Assembly (NCBI RefSeq): GCF_015209745.1
Contig: NZ_CP063657.1
Span: 1,426,001-1,490,000, forward strand
Reading direction: 5' to 3'
Length of the DNA: 64,000 nt
Source: Lysobacter avium
GTDB taxonomy: Bacteria > Pseudomonadota > Gammaproteobacteria > Xanthomonadales > Xanthomonadaceae
Positions 1 through 9,133 of the stretch are shown here, piece by piece. The notes under the pieces were generated by a model, which worked only from the letters and a program-made list of their open reading frames with translations, ran no database searches and had not been told where the DNA came from. Each line of letters starts with the position of its first letter. Position 1 is the first letter of the stretch. The position numbers were made by a program, and so were the translations under genes.

Positions 1-59
1 GATCCGGCCGAGAGACTTCCGGGTACTCTGATCCGCCGCTGAGCACATCGCGGACGAGG

Positions 60-563
60 CTAGCGACGTCGCGGAAAGCCAAACCAGCGTGGGACGCGTT
101 GTCTGTACTGCGCGAACAACGTCCCGAAGCGCGCCGCCAGATGCCTCTCTTCGCGTTTTATCGCGAGCTGGTTCACCAACACGGCCGCAACCAGTGCGGT
201 AACCAGTAGCCACGGCGAGTGCAGCGCCAACGCCAGACCGAGCAGCAACAGCGTGTTGCCGAGATAAATGGGGTTGCGTGACAGGGCGAAAACCCCGTTT
301 GTCACCAAGTGTCCCGCAGCACGATGGGGCAGGATGTTCGTCCGTGCCCGGTGCATGGTGAGCATGGCTGCAAGGTCAAAGCCAAGCCCCGTCGCCGCGA
401 CCAGGATACCGGTGACACGAGTCCAACGCCCTGCCCCGGCCAGCATTTCTCCGGTGGGCAATACCGCTTCCAATACCCAGGCTGCCAACACCGCGCCCAC
501 CGCCAGGATGGGCGGCCAGGGAATCCGGTTGGGGCGCTGCCTGATGTCGTCGTTCATCATCAT
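60..563 (-). CDS. Isoprenylcysteine carboxyl methyltransferase-like membrane protein
   Basis: A 167-residue membrane protein of the isoprenylcysteine methyltransferase / phospholipid methyltransferase superfamily. Several hydrophobic segments flank the family core: a His-containing stretch, then a G-x-F-x-x-S-R-N-P-I-Y-L-G-N motif, and a C-terminal E-x-x-L-x-x-x-F-G-x-x-x-x-x-Y segment, which together form the S-adenosylmethionine site in the family. The start is placed at the first of three consecutive ATGs because it overlaps the stop of the upstream outer-membrane gene (ATGA) and follows an AGAG-type ribosome site; a longer in-frame reading to 647 would run into that gene. It is the last gene of the exporter operon. 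Bacterial substrates of this family are mostly unknown, and its role in export is not evident. Confidence 0.85.
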   Translation of the reverse strand: MMMNDDIRQRPNRIPWPPILAVGAVLAAWVLEAVLPTGEMLAGAGRWTRVTGILVAATGLGFDLAAMLTMHRARTNILPHRAAGHLVTNGVFALSRNPIYLGNTLLLLGLALALHSPWLLVTALVAAVLVNQLAIKREERHLAARFGTLFAQYRQRVPRWFGFPRRR

Positions 564-2068
564 TTCTCTGGCGCATTGCGATGTGTGATCGCGTCCACTG
601 CGGAGCGTGCATTGGCGGGTGCCTGCAGATCGGATTGACCTTCCCACCCGCCTCCCAACGCCTTGAACAAGGCTACCAATGCGACTGCGGCGGATGTGTG
701 CGTGCGGGCGTATGCGTCTTCGGCATCCCGAAGATTGCGCTCTTCGGCCAGTTGCTCGGCAAGGGCGATGTCGCCGGCGCGGTAGCGGTCTTGTGCGTGC
801 CCGTAGCTGCGGCGCGCTGCTTCTACCGCCCTGCTCCGACGCTCAACCGCTTCCAGGCCGAGCCGGTAATTGGCAAGCGCCCGCTCAGCGTCGCCGAGTG
901 CGGCCAGCACTGTCTGCTCGTAGGCGACTGCGGCCTGGGTCTGCCGCGCTTCGCTGGCGCGGATCTCGGCGCGCACCCGACCACCATCCAGCACGCGCCA
1001 TGAGATCAGCGGCATGACCGAAAACGTCTGGCTGGTCGATGCGAGCAGGTTGTCGGCGTCCAGTGCCTGAAAGCCGCCGCTGGCCCCAATGGAAATCTTG
1101 GGGAACAACTCGGCAGTAGCAACCCCGATGTCGGCGGTGCGAGCGGCGAGTCGTCGTTCGGCGGCCAGGACGTCGGGGCGGCGGCGCAGGATGTCCGCTC
1201 GCTCGCCCAGCGGTATCGGAACCAACACGATCGCATCTGCGGTGGTTTCGAGCAGCGCAAGTTCGCGCTCCGGTGGCTGGGCGAGCAGGACGCCCAGCTC
1301 CAACGCTGCGCTGCGCAATTGCGCCTCGATTCCGGGAATTCCAGCTTCCGCAGCCGCAACGCGTGCGTCGACCGCGTCGACTTCCGCCTGTGCCGCATCG
1401 CCCGCCTCGAGCCGCATCTCCACCAGGTCACGTGTAAGCGTCAAAGCAGTCACAGAACCCGTGCGCGCCGCAAGCTCCCGCTGCGCGCCCCGCAACGACA
1501 GGTAGCTGCGCGCAACTTCGGCGGCGATGCTGATGCGCACGCCGACCGCCTCTGCCTGCGCAGCCTGGACAACCGCATCCGCGCTTTGCAGCGCCCGCCG
1601 GGTCCGACCGAACAGGTCGATTTCCCAACCGGCGTCGAACCCGGCGTCGTAGATGGTCTGGTCGCGCTCGACGCCGGGAATGGAAGCGATCGGCAGAGGC
1701 CCGTTCGCGCTTTGCCGGCGACGCATCACGCTGCCGTCAATTTCAACGACGGGCGCATGTCCGCCGGCGGCCCGGTCGCGTAGCGCACGCGCTTCGTCGA
1801 TCTGTGCCTGTGCCTGCTGCAGGTCCAGGTTGTTCGCCAGGGCCGCCTCCGCAAGTCGCGTGAGATCGGGATCGCCCAACGTGGCCCACCACGTCGAATT
1901 ATTGAACTCTGCAACGTTGGAATCAGCGGGCTGGCTCCATCCCGAGCCGGTATCGACGGGCGGTGGGTCGCGGTACTCCGGCCCGACCGCGCAGCCGCCG
2001 GACGCGAGAGCGGCCAGAACCAGTGCAGCGAGCACTCCGCAACGGGAACCGGTGTTTGAGCGCTTCAT
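560..2068 (-). CDS. NodT-family outer-membrane efflux lipoprotein (OprM/TolC type)
   Basis: A 502-residue outer-membrane factor. A lipoprotein signal peptide ends in L-A-S-G-G-C, giving Cys26 as the lipidated residue, followed by the family-typical V-G-P-x-Y start. Two outer-membrane efflux (OEP) repeats follow, at about residues 65-255 and 285-470, with long helices rich in Ala, Glu and Arg. A GAGAGG ribosome site lies just upstream of the ATG. It is encoded 31 bases after the ybhR-like permease and overlaps the methyltransferase gene by four bases, so it should be the dedicated exit duct for the ABC exporter encoded upstream. Family assignment is firm; the pairing is inferred from the operon. 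Confidence 0.93.
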   Translation of the reverse strand: MKRSNTGSRCGVLAALVLAALASGGCAVGPEYRDPPPVDTGSGWSQPADSNVAEFNNSTWWATLGDPDLTRLAEAALANNLDLQQAQAQIDEARALRDRAAGGHAPVVEIDGSVMRRRQSANGPLPIASIPGVERDQTIYDAGFDAGWEIDLFGRTRRALQSADAVVQAAQAEAVGVRISIAAEVARSYLSLRGAQRELAARTGSVTALTLTRDLVEMRLEAGDAAQAEVDAVDARVAAAEAGIPGIEAQLRSAALELGVLLAQPPERELALLETTADAIVLVPIPLGERADILRRRPDVLAAERRLAARTADIGVATAELFPKISIGASGGFQALDADNLLASTSQTFSVMPLISWRVLDGGRVRAEIRASEARQTQAAVAYEQTVLAALGDAERALANYRLGLEAVERRSRAVEAARRSYGHAQDRYRAGDIALAEQLAEERNLRDAEDAYARTHTSAAVALVALFKALGGGWEGQSDLQAPANARSAVDAITHRNAPEK

Positions 2069-2099
2069 GTCAGACCTCTCATTGCGTCGTGCATGTGCG

Positions 2100-3239
2100 T
2101 CACTGCAGACGACTGCGTACGAGTACGGCGGCCGCGGTCAACGTCACCAACGCGATGACCGCGAGCGGCCAGGTATTGGCGAGGATGTCGGAGGCCGGCA
2201 TGGCCTTCAGGAACGAGCCTTCCACGATGACCAGGAAGTGGGTGAGCGGAATGGCCTGGGCCATCCATTGCAGTGCGATGGGCATGTTCTCCACCGGCGT
2301 GGCGAAACCCGACATCAGCACCGCGGGTACACCGATTGCAAACGCTCCGAGGATGGCCTGCTGCTGGGTCGCCGAAACCGAGGAGACCATCAGGCCAATA
2401 CCGACCACCGACAGGATGAACAACAGCAGGCTCGGCAGGAGCAGCCAGAACGAACCCGTAAACGGCACCCGGAACAGAAATGCAGCCGCCCCGATCATCA
2501 TCAGGCCAAGCACGGTGCCGATTGCGAGTGCGGGCACCGCCTTGGCGATGATGATCTCCGCCGTGGTGGTCGGCGATACCAGCAGTTGATCGAACGTTCC
2601 CAGCTCGCGTTCGCGGGCGATCGACAGCGATGTGATCATCAACGCACTGAAAAAAACCAGGATCCCCGACAGTGCCGGGACTACAAACCAGCGATAGACC
2701 AGGTTGGGGTTGAACCAGTGCCGCACGACTGCCGGGGACGCTGGCCAGGATTGCCCCCTCGCCGTGCTGCCGACGTCTGCCGCGATGGCATTGAGGTAGC
2801 CCAACGCGATCTGGCCGGCATTGCTGCGACGTCCGTCCACGATCACCTGCACTTCTCCAGTGCGGCCAGCGGCGATGTCGCGTGAGAATTCGGGTCCGAT
2901 GTGGATCGCAGCAATCACCTTCCTGCGATCGACGAGTTCCTGCAGTTCGTCCGGATTGTGCACGGTATAGAGGCGGTCGACGAAGTGCGCGGCGCCGATG
3001 CGTGCCTGGAGCTCGTGCGACCACCGTCCCGCATCGTGGTTGTATACGGCAATGTTGGCGTTGCGCACTTCCAGTGTGGTGGCGAAGGTGAAGACCAGCA
3101 GTTGCAGCAGTGGCGGCGCGAACACGATCATGCGGCTGCGCGGGTCGCGCAGGATACTGAGCAACTCCTTGACGATCTGCGCCCGTAGACGCGGACTGAT
3201 GAAGCTGTCCAACAGGCCGGCCATCCACGGGGAGCGCAT
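2100..3239 (-). CDS. ybhR: ABC-2 type exporter permease, YbhR-like
   Basis: A 379-residue inner-membrane permease of the ABC-2 / YhgE type. An N-terminal membrane segment (about residues 35-55) is followed by a large periplasmic domain (to about 175) and then five hydrophobic segments. The conserved R-E-R-E-L-G-T-F-D-Q-L-L-V-S-P coupling region is near residue 235. It forms a pair with the homologous permease encoded three bases upstream; together they would make the transmembrane pore driven by the fused ATPase. In E. coli the YbhGFSR exporter affects resistance to some drugs and cation transport; substrates here are unknown. Confidence 0.9.
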   Translation of the reverse strand: MRSPWMAGLLDSFISPRLRAQIVKELLSILRDPRSRMIVFAPPLLQLLVFTFATTLEVRNANIAVYNHDAGRWSHELQARIGAAHFVDRLYTVHNPDELQELVDRRKVIAAIHIGPEFSRDIAAGRTGEVQVIVDGRRSNAGQIALGYLNAIAADVGSTARGQSWPASPAVVRHWFNPNLVYRWFVVPALSGILVFFSALMITSLSIARERELGTFDQLLVSPTTTAEIIIAKAVPALAIGTVLGLMMIGAAAFLFRVPFTGSFWLLLPSLLLFILSVVGIGLMVSSVSATQQQAILGAFAIGVPAVLMSGFATPVENMPIALQWMAQAIPLTHFLVIVEGSFLKAMPASDILANTWPLAVIALVTLTAAAVLVRSRLQ

Positions 3240-3242
3240 CGA

Positions 3243-4433
3243 TCAGGCCTCCAGGTTCTTGCTCGTCTTGTGCTTCGCGATGGCGAAGAAGACGGCGCCA
3301 ATGGCAGCCATCGCCCCCAGGTTCGGCAGGAACACCGACCACACATCGCCCGCCAGGAACACGGTCTGCAGCGAAGACACGAAGTAGCGCGCGGGGATCA
3401 GGTATGTGATCAGCTGGATCGGCAGCGGCATCGCGTCGATCTCGAACAGGAACCCCGAGAGCAGGAACGACGGCAGGAAGCCGGAAAAAAGCGCGACCTG
3501 CGATGCGAGGAACTGGTTCCGGGTCACCACCGAGATCAGCAGTCCCTGCCCCAGCGCAGGAATCAGGAACACTGCCGACAATGTCATCAATGCAAGCAGC
3601 GACCCGCGCAAAGGCACGTCGAACGCAAACGTCGCCAACGCGGCTGACGCCAGCGTGGCGATCATGCCCATCGTGAAATACGGCGCCAGCTTGCCGATCA
3701 GGATCTCCATCACCGACGCGGGCGTGGAGAGGATCGCCTCCATCGTCCCCCGCTCCCACTCACGTGCGACGACGAGCGCGGTCAGCATGGTGCCTATGAT
3801 CGTCATCACGATGGCGATGGCGCCCGGGACGAGCGCACGACGGCTTTCCAGCTCGGCGTTGAACCAGAAGCGCGGATCCAGTGAAATCGCGGGCACCGGT
3901 GCCGATCCGGCGCGACCCGCGCCCCAGGTCTGCACAACTCCCTGGGCATAATTGGCGACGAAATTGGCTGTATTGGGCTGCGAGCCGTCAGTGATGACCT
4001 GCACCAGCGGCTGCGAGCCCGGCGAAGCCAGACGGCGCTCGAAATCCTGCGGGATCACCACGAAGCCGCGCAACTTGCCGGAAACGAGCTGATCCGCGAC
4101 TTCACGACGGTCGCGTGCCGGGGTCATCTTCAGGTAGCGGGTGCCGGCAAAGGCCGCTGCGAGTGATTGCGCGGCCGCGGTATCGGACTCGAGCACTACT
4201 CCAATGCGCACCTCGCGCACATCCAGCGATACCGCGTAGGCGAACAGGAACAGCAGCACCACCGGCATCACGAAGGCGATGAGGATCGTGGACGGGTCCC
4301 GAATCGCCTGCAGGCTTTCCTTCCGGATCAGCGCGGCCAGTCGACGCCCGTCGAATCTGCGCCCGCTTCGCTCGTCATCGGGTCGGGTTTGGGGGCCGTC
4401 GTATGCCGGCGCATCGATGGAATCGCTGCTCAC
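3243..4433 (-). CDS. ybhS: ABC-2 type exporter permease, YbhS-like
   Basis: A 396-residue ABC-2 permease paralogous to the next gene. The first membrane segment lies near residues 42-62, a periplasmic domain follows to about residue 205, and five C-terminal membrane segments follow. The coupling motif R-E-W-E-R-G-T-M-E-A-I-L-S-T-P is at about 240. The start overlaps the stop of the ATPase gene as ATGA, and its own stop is three bases before the ybhR-like start, showing tight translational coupling. Expected to act as a heterodimer with the YbhR-like protein. Confidence 0.9.
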   Translation of the reverse strand: MSSDSIDAPAYDGPQTRPDDERSGRRFDGRRLAALIRKESLQAIRDPSTILIAFVMPVVLLFLFAYAVSLDVREVRIGVVLESDTAAAQSLAAAFAGTRYLKMTPARDRREVADQLVSGKLRGFVVIPQDFERRLASPGSQPLVQVITDGSQPNTANFVANYAQGVVQTWGAGRAGSAPVPAISLDPRFWFNAELESRRALVPGAIAIVMTIIGTMLTALVVAREWERGTMEAILSTPASVMEILIGKLAPYFTMGMIATLASAALATFAFDVPLRGSLLALMTLSAVFLIPALGQGLLISVVTRNQFLASQVALFSGFLPSFLLSGFLFEIDAMPLPIQLITYLIPARYFVSSLQTVFLAGDVWSVFLPNLGAMAAIGAVFFAIAKHKTSKNLEA

Positions 4434-6217
4434 GCCGCCTCCGCGGCAGTGCGAGCCCCGTCTTGCAGCTCGGCGGATTCAACCAGGTGGATGAATGCGT
4501 CTTCCATCGTCGGATCGGGGCGCTCGTCGCACCGCGCTCCCCGTTTCAGCCCGTCAGGTGTGTCGAGTGCGATCAGCCGGGCGCGATACATCATCGCGAC
4601 GCGATCGCAGTACTCGGCCTCATCCATGAAATGGGTGGTCACCATCACGGTAACTCCCTTGCGCGCGAGCCCATTGATGTGGGTCCAGAACTCGCGCCGC
4701 GTGATCGGATCAACACCCGAAGTGGGTTCATCGAGAAAAAGCACAGGCGGGCGGTGCATCAGCGCACAGGCCAGCGCGAGCCGTTGCTTGAAGCCCAACG
4801 GCAGGGATTCGGGCGACGTCGACAGGTATTGACCGAGATCGAAGGTCTCGATCATCTCGTCGATGCGCTCGCGCCTGAACGCTCGCTCCAGCCCGTAGAC
4901 GCCCGCGGAGAATTCCAGGTTCTGGCGCACCGACAGCAGCCCGTAAAGCGAGAACTTCTGCGCCATGTAGCCGAGCTGGCTTTTGGCCGCACCGGTTGCG
5001 TGACGAAGATCGTTCCCCACGACGTGCGCCTGCCCTGCCGTGGGTTTCAGCAAGCCACAAAGCATCTTGAACGTGGTGGACTTGCCCGCACCGTTGGGTC
5101 CCAGCAGGCCGAATATTTCGCCCTTGCGTACCTCGAAGCTGACACTGTCTGTCGCGGTGAAGTCGCCAAAGCGCTTGGTCAGATCCTTGCAGGACACGGC
5201 GATGTCGGAATCAAGTTCCACCGTATCAAAGCGATCGGCGAGCGCCGACGTCCCGCCCGGCCCGCCGCCCAGCAGGTCGATGAAGGCATCCTCGAAACGC
5301 GCCTTTACCGGTTCAAGGCTTGCCCCCACATCGGCGGCCAGCGCTTTGAGTTCATTGCCGCCGGCACCCTGCCGCAGCACCACCCGCACTGCATCGCCCT
5401 GGAGCACGCCATCGCTCACGCTGGCCAGATCCAGTGCGCGTGAAAGGATGGCGCGACGTTCGGCGCCGACGTGCTCCATGCGGAAACTTCGCCCCTGCAG
5501 CCGGTCGCTCAGCTCCTGCGGCGCACCGTCGAACTCGAGCTTCCCCTCGTTGAGCAGCAGCACGCTCTGGCAACGCTCGGCCTCGTCCAGATACGCGGTC
5601 GACCAGATCACCGCCATGCCATCATCGGTGAGTGCCTGCACCATTCGCCACAGATCCTGCCGGCTGACCGGATCGACGCCCACGCTCGGCTCGTCCAGCA
5701 GCAGCACCCGGGGTTTCGCCATCAGCGCGCAAGCCAGTCCCAGCTTCTGTTTCATGCCGCCCGATAGCTTGCCGGCGAGGCGTTGGGTAAACGGTCCGAG
5801 CCGGGTGAAGTCGAGCAGGCTTTCGAAGATCCGGTCGTGCAGGCCGGCGCCCATGCCGCGCAGGCGCGCATACAGGCGCATGTTCTCGATTACCGACAGG
5901 TCTTCGTAGAGACCGACGCGCTGCGGCATATAGCCACTGGCGACGTGGATCGCATCGTTGTCGTCAACCACGTCAAAGCCGGCCAGCGTCACGGCCCCGC
6001 CATCTGGCACCAACAGCCCGGCCATGATCCGCATCAGCGTTGTCTTGCCGGCGCCGTCCGGTCCGACCAGCCCGGTGAGGCGCCCATAGTGGATTTGCGC
6101 GCTGAAACCCCGCAGTGCCTCGACATCGCCGAAGCGCTTGGCGACGTTGTGGATCTCCACGGCGGCGGCGCTCCCGAGGCGTTGTCGTCGAACGTGGTTG
6201 GCGTCGGCCGAAGTCAC
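4430..6217 (-). CDS. ybhF: Fused double ABC transporter ATPase, YbhF-like
   Basis: A 595-residue protein with two tandem nucleotide-binding domains. The first has Walker A G-P-D-G-A-G-K-T-T, signature L-S-G-G-M-K-Q and Walker B L-L-L-D-E-P. The second has G-P-N-G-A-G-K-S-T and L-F-L-D-E-P, but its signature is the altered L-P-L-G-F-K-Q. I chose the GTG at 6217 because it lies directly after the membrane-fusion gene stop and has a GGAG seven bases upstream; an in-frame ATG at 6262 would overlap that gene by 44 bases. It energises the YbhS/YbhR-like permease pair. Confidence 0.92.
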   Translation of the reverse strand: MTSADANHVRRQRLGSAAAVEIHNVAKRFGDVEALRGFSAQIHYGRLTGLVGPDGAGKTTLMRIMAGLLVPDGGAVTLAGFDVVDDNDAIHVASGYMPQRVGLYEDLSVIENMRLYARLRGMGAGLHDRIFESLLDFTRLGPFTQRLAGKLSGGMKQKLGLACALMAKPRVLLLDEPSVGVDPVSRQDLWRMVQALTDDGMAVIWSTAYLDEAERCQSVLLLNEGKLEFDGAPQELSDRLQGRSFRMEHVGAERRAILSRALDLASVSDGVLQGDAVRVVLRQGAGGNELKALAADVGASLEPVKARFEDAFIDLLGGGPGGTSALADRFDTVELDSDIAVSCKDLTKRFGDFTATDSVSFEVRKGEIFGLLGPNGAGKSTTFKMLCGLLKPTAGQAHVVGNDLRHATGAAKSQLGYMAQKFSLYGLLSVRQNLEFSAGVYGLERAFRRERIDEMIETFDLGQYLSTSPESLPLGFKQRLALACALMHRPPVLFLDEPTSGVDPITRREFWTHINGLARKGVTVMVTTHFMDEAEYCDRVAMMYRARLIALDTPDGLKRGARCDERPDPTMEDAFIHLVESAELQDGARTAAEAA

Positions 6218-6218
6218 C

Positions 6219-7256
6219 TCATGGCTCCGGAGATTCCTGCGTACCGGCTGGATCGTTCCCAACCACCACCGTTACCGGCATGCCTTGCCGAAGGCCTTCA
6301 TCCGCATCGGCGACCACCACCCGCAAGCGGTAGACGAGGTCGGTCCGCAGGTCGGCGGTTTCCACGGACTTCGGGGTGAACTCGGCACGGGGCGAGATGA
6401 AGCCGATCTGACCGCGGTAGGCTTTCTCCGACGAGTCGGTGTGGACGCGGACCTGGGTCCCCGGCGCCACCAGCCCCAACTGTGGCTCGCTGACGTAGGC
6501 GCGGACATACACCGGATCGCGCAGGCTAAGGCTGTAAACCGTGCTGGTGCTTGCGACCATGCTGCCGGGCTCACGCACGCGCGAAAGTACTGTCGCGTCG
6601 CTTGGCGCAACCAGCTGAGTGTCATCGAGAGCCGTAAGGGCCTGTGCCAAGGCGGCTTCGGCGGCGGCCACCCGCGCCTGCCCTGCGGTGACGTCCTCGC
6701 TGCGGAATCCCTCACTGGTCAGGGACAGGGCGGACTTGGCCGAGGCGAGTGCGGCGGCGGCCTGCTCGCGCGCGTTCCTTGCCGCATCGACAGTGCGTTG
6801 ACTGCTGGCGCCCGAGGGCAGGAGCCGCTCTTGGCGTCGGAAATTGAGCTGCGCCTCGTCGAAGCCGGACTGCGCCTGAGTGACGGCCTGCTTCGCCTGG
6901 GCAACTTCCTGCGGGCGGCTGCCACTGCGCAGCTTGGCCAGCTCCGCCTGGGAGGCATCAAGCTCGGCCTGTACAGCGGCCAGGGAGTGCTCGTAGGGGC
7001 CCGCATCGATCGTGGCCATGACATCGCCTGCCGCGACCGCGTCGCCCTCATCGAAATGCATGCGCGAGATGCGTCCCGGTTGCCGGAAGGCCAGTTCCAC
7101 CTCGCGGATATCGACGTTGCCGTAGAGGCGCAACGCGTCGCCATCGTCCCGATCACGCACCAGCCACCATGCCAGGCCCGCGACCAGTATTACCGCGAGC
7201 ACCAGCAGAACCCGCCGTGCCCTGCCGAAGGGAGTCCTGCGGGGCTCAGTCGTCAT
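6219..7256 (-). CDS. ybhG: HlyD-family membrane fusion protein, YbhG-like
   Basis: A 345-residue periplasmic adaptor: one N-terminal membrane anchor (about residues 14-34), a biotinyl-lipoyl-like half (G-N-V-D-I-R-E-V-E-L-A-F), a long alpha-helical hairpin rich in Ala/Gln/Glu (about 90-200), and the returning lipoyl and beta-barrel region containing A-P-S-D-A-T-V-L-S. The ATG at 7256 overlaps the end of the repressor gene by 11 bases; an upstream ATG at 7322 would lie well inside that gene and is less likely. It should bridge the ABC-2 permease to the NodT-type outer-membrane factor of the same operon. Confidence 0.9.
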   Translation of the reverse strand: MTTEPRRTPFGRARRVLLVLAVILVAGLAWWLVRDRDDGDALRLYGNVDIREVELAFRQPGRISRMHFDEGDAVAAGDVMATIDAGPYEHSLAAVQAELDASQAELAKLRSGSRPQEVAQAKQAVTQAQSGFDEAQLNFRRQERLLPSGASSQRTVDAARNAREQAAAALASAKSALSLTSEGFRSEDVTAGQARVAAAEAALAQALTALDDTQLVAPSDATVLSRVREPGSMVASTSTVYSLSLRDPVYVRAYVSEPQLGLVAPGTQVRVHTDSSEKAYRGQIGFISPRAEFTPKSVETADLRTDLVYRLRVVVADADEGLRQGMPVTVVVGNDPAGTQESPEP

Positions 7257-7860
7257 GGCGTGCCTCGATACCGCGGCGGTAAATCGTGAACGACCCGGGC
7301 GCATCGCGGCGCATTTGCTCAACGTCCCCCGCCAGCAGGGATTGCATGATCAGCCCTTGGATCGAACCAATAAACAGCGTCGCCGCCGCATCGGTGTCCA
7401 GCGTGGACAACAGTTCGCCCTGTGCCTTGCCCTCCTCCACCTTGGCCCGCAGGCGAGTGCGGTAACCGGACATCAGGACCTGGACCATCTTCTTTGCCCC
7501 TGTCGTGCCGGATCGCTGGAGCTCGCCGAACATCATGCGCGGGACCCCCGGATGCTCCGCGACGAAATCAACGTGGGCCAGGAACATTGCGCGCATTGCC
7601 CCAAGCGGCGAGTCGATGCCCGTGGCGGCCCGGTCGATAACCGTCAGCAACCGCTCGGCGACCCATTCCATGACGGCCTGCCAGATCGCCTCCTTGCTGG
7701 GAAAATGCCGGAACAGGGCGCCTTGGGTAAGCTGCATTTGCTTGGCGATCGCCGCCGTCGTGATTTCGCTGGGATTGGTGGACGCTGCCAGCGCTACCAC
7801 CGCTTCCACCGTTACGGCACGACGCTCTTCGGCGGGGAGGTTCCTCGATCGCTGGGACAT
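7246..7860 (-). CDS. cecR: TetR-family transcriptional repressor, CecR-like
   Basis: A 204-residue TetR-type regulator. The N-terminal helix-turn-helix is clear at about residues 34-60 (T-T-A-A-I-A-K-Q-M-Q-L-T-Q-G-A-L-F-R-H-F), followed by an all-helical ligand domain. In E. coli the TetR protein CecR (YbiH) controls ybhGFSR, and here the gene heads the corresponding operon, so the symbol rests on synteny as much as sequence. A 14-base inverted repeat at 7882-7895 sits between a plausible -10 box and the start codon, as expected for self-repression and repression of the whole operon. Confidence 0.85.
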   Translation of the reverse strand: MSQRSRNLPAEERRAVTVEAVVALAASTNPSEITTAAIAKQMQLTQGALFRHFPSKEAIWQAVMEWVAERLLTVIDRAATGIDSPLGAMRAMFLAHVDFVAEHPGVPRMMFGELQRSGTTGAKKMVQVLMSGYRTRLRAKVEEGKAQGELLSTLDTDAAATLFIGSIQGLIMQSLLAGDVEQMRRDAPGSFTIYRRGIEARHDD

Positions 7861-7881
7861 TTTCTGTCTGGCCTGAAAGAA

Positions 7882-7895
7882 AGTAATCGGTTACT
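7882..7895. promoter_or_regulatory. Inverted-repeat operator for the TetR regulator
   Basis: AGTAA-TCGG-TTACT is a perfect five-base inverted repeat with a four-base centre, 22 bases upstream of the repressor start. Size and placement fit a TetR-family operator overlapping the transcription start of the leftward operon. It also lies in the 129-base space shared with the rightward metal-efflux genes, so it could affect those too. The binding protein is inferred from position. Confidence 0.55.
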
Positions 7896-7923
7896 ATCTT
7901 ATCGCAGCAGTGCGGTAACGCAA
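7896..7923 (-). promoter_or_regulatory. Putative sigma-70 promoter of the cecR-ybh operon
   Basis: On the minus strand, TTGCGT (7918-7923) and TAAGAT (7896-7901) are separated by 16 bases. The -10 box directly abuts the inverted repeat at 7882-7895, the arrangement expected for steric repression. The match to consensus is moderate. Confidence 0.4.
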
Positions 7924-7989
7924 CACTTCCAGAATCAACGCAAGCAGCCGGCCTGCTTTCGAGCCCCCACTCAAACCGGTGTCCCCCCG

Positions 7990-9129
7990 ATGCGTTTGTC
8001 CGCCATGAAACCCGCCCACTGGATCTCCGTCGCGCTGGTTGCCGCTGTTGTGGTCCTTGCCTTGGTGTGGTTGCGCAGCCCTTCCCCAGCGGATTCAGGC
8101 TCCGCAGGCGCGGCCCCTGTCGCCGACGCTCAGGGCCGGATCCAGATGAATGCGGACCAGATCGAAGCCCTCGGTATCGAAACCGTGGCGGCAAAGCCGG
8201 CCAAAAACATCCCTGTTACCGGCCTTCCAGGCGAGGCCGTACCGCCGCTTGATGCAGTGACCCAGGTGACCGTGCCGTTCACGGGCGTGGTCACGCGGGT
8301 ACTGGTGGATGAAGGCGAGCGCGTTCGAGCCGGGCAACCCCTGTTGCGCATGCAGAGCCGCGAGTTGATTGCCATGCAGGGCGACCACGCGCGAGCCCGC
8401 GCGGAAGCGGGGGTTTCCAGCCAGCAGGCGCGCCGCGACGCGACACTCGCCGGCGAAGGGATCATTCCTGAAGCCCGCCATGCCGAGAGCAGTGCGCGAG
8501 CCGCGGCCGCGCGCGTGACCCTGGATGAGGCGAACGCGATGATGTCCCGGCTGCGGCGCGTGCCCGGCGGACAGGCCGGCGAATACGATGTCCTCGCCCC
8601 CCAGTCCGGCCTTGTACTGCGCCGTAGTGTTTCTCCGGGAGAGGCCATGGAAGCGATGGCCCCGGCCTTCGTGCTGGTGGAGTCCGACGCCCTGGATGTC
8701 CAGTTCCATGCACCCATTTCCCTGCGCGGACAGCTGCAACCGGGACTCCCCATCAGCCTGGCCAACGGCATCGAGGGCGAAGTGGTCGCGGTGGGGGCCG
8801 ACACGGACGCAGGTACGCAGACGCTACGCGTACGTGCCCATGTCGATAAGCCGGGGACGCTGGTGGCCGGGCAGCAACTGGCGGTCGCGCTTCTCCTTCC
8901 GGCGCCGGCGGATGCGGTATCGGTGCCGCAGCGCGCGCTGCAGGCTCACGGCCAGGGCGACTCTCTGTACGTGCAGGACGGGGCGACGTTCCGGGGGATG
9001 GCAGTCGAGCGTCTTGGCGGCGATGCCGAAACCGCTGTGGTGCGCTCGGCGGAGACGCTGCAACCCGGTGACATGGTCGTGCAGAAAGGCGGCAGCGTGC
9101 TGAAGTCGCTCGCACCGATCGTGGAGTAA
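7990..9129 (+). CDS. RND efflux periplasmic adaptor (CzcB/CusB-like)
   Basis: A 379-residue membrane-fusion protein with an N-terminal membrane anchor (about residues 13-31), then split lipoyl halves (V-T-V-P-F-T-G-V-V-T-R-V-L-V-D-E-G near residue 95 and Y-D-V-L-A-P-Q-S-G-L-V-L near 200), a helical hairpin between them, and C-terminal beta-barrel and membrane-proximal domains. The start is uncertain: ATG 7990 or the in-frame ATG at 8005, neither with a strong ribosome site. It is four bases before the pump gene. No His-rich metal-binding stretch was seen, so the metal cannot be predicted. Confidence 0.88.
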   Translation: MRLSAMKPAHWISVALVAAVVVLALVWLRSPSPADSGSAGAAPVADAQGRIQMNADQIEALGIETVAAKPAKNIPVTGLPGEAVPPLDAVTQVTVPFTGVVTRVLVDEGERVRAGQPLLRMQSRELIAMQGDHARARAEAGVSSQQARRDATLAGEGIIPEARHAESSARAAAARVTLDEANAMMSRLRRVPGGQAGEYDVLAPQSGLVLRRSVSPGEAMEAMAPAFVLVESDALDVQFHAPISLRGQLQPGLPISLANGIEGEVVAVGADTDAGTQTLRVRAHVDKPGTLVAGQQLAVALLLPAPADAVSVPQRALQAHGQGDSLYVQDGATFRGMAVERLGGDAETAVVRSAETLQPGDMVVQKGGSVLKSLAPIVE

Positions 9130-9133
9130 CGCC

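Noticed and set aside
2065..3759. Long 564-codon open frame on the minus strand over the two permease genes
   Set aside because: It is an alternative frame of two clearly recognisable ABC-2 permeases, is Arg/Gly/Asp-rich and has no family features.
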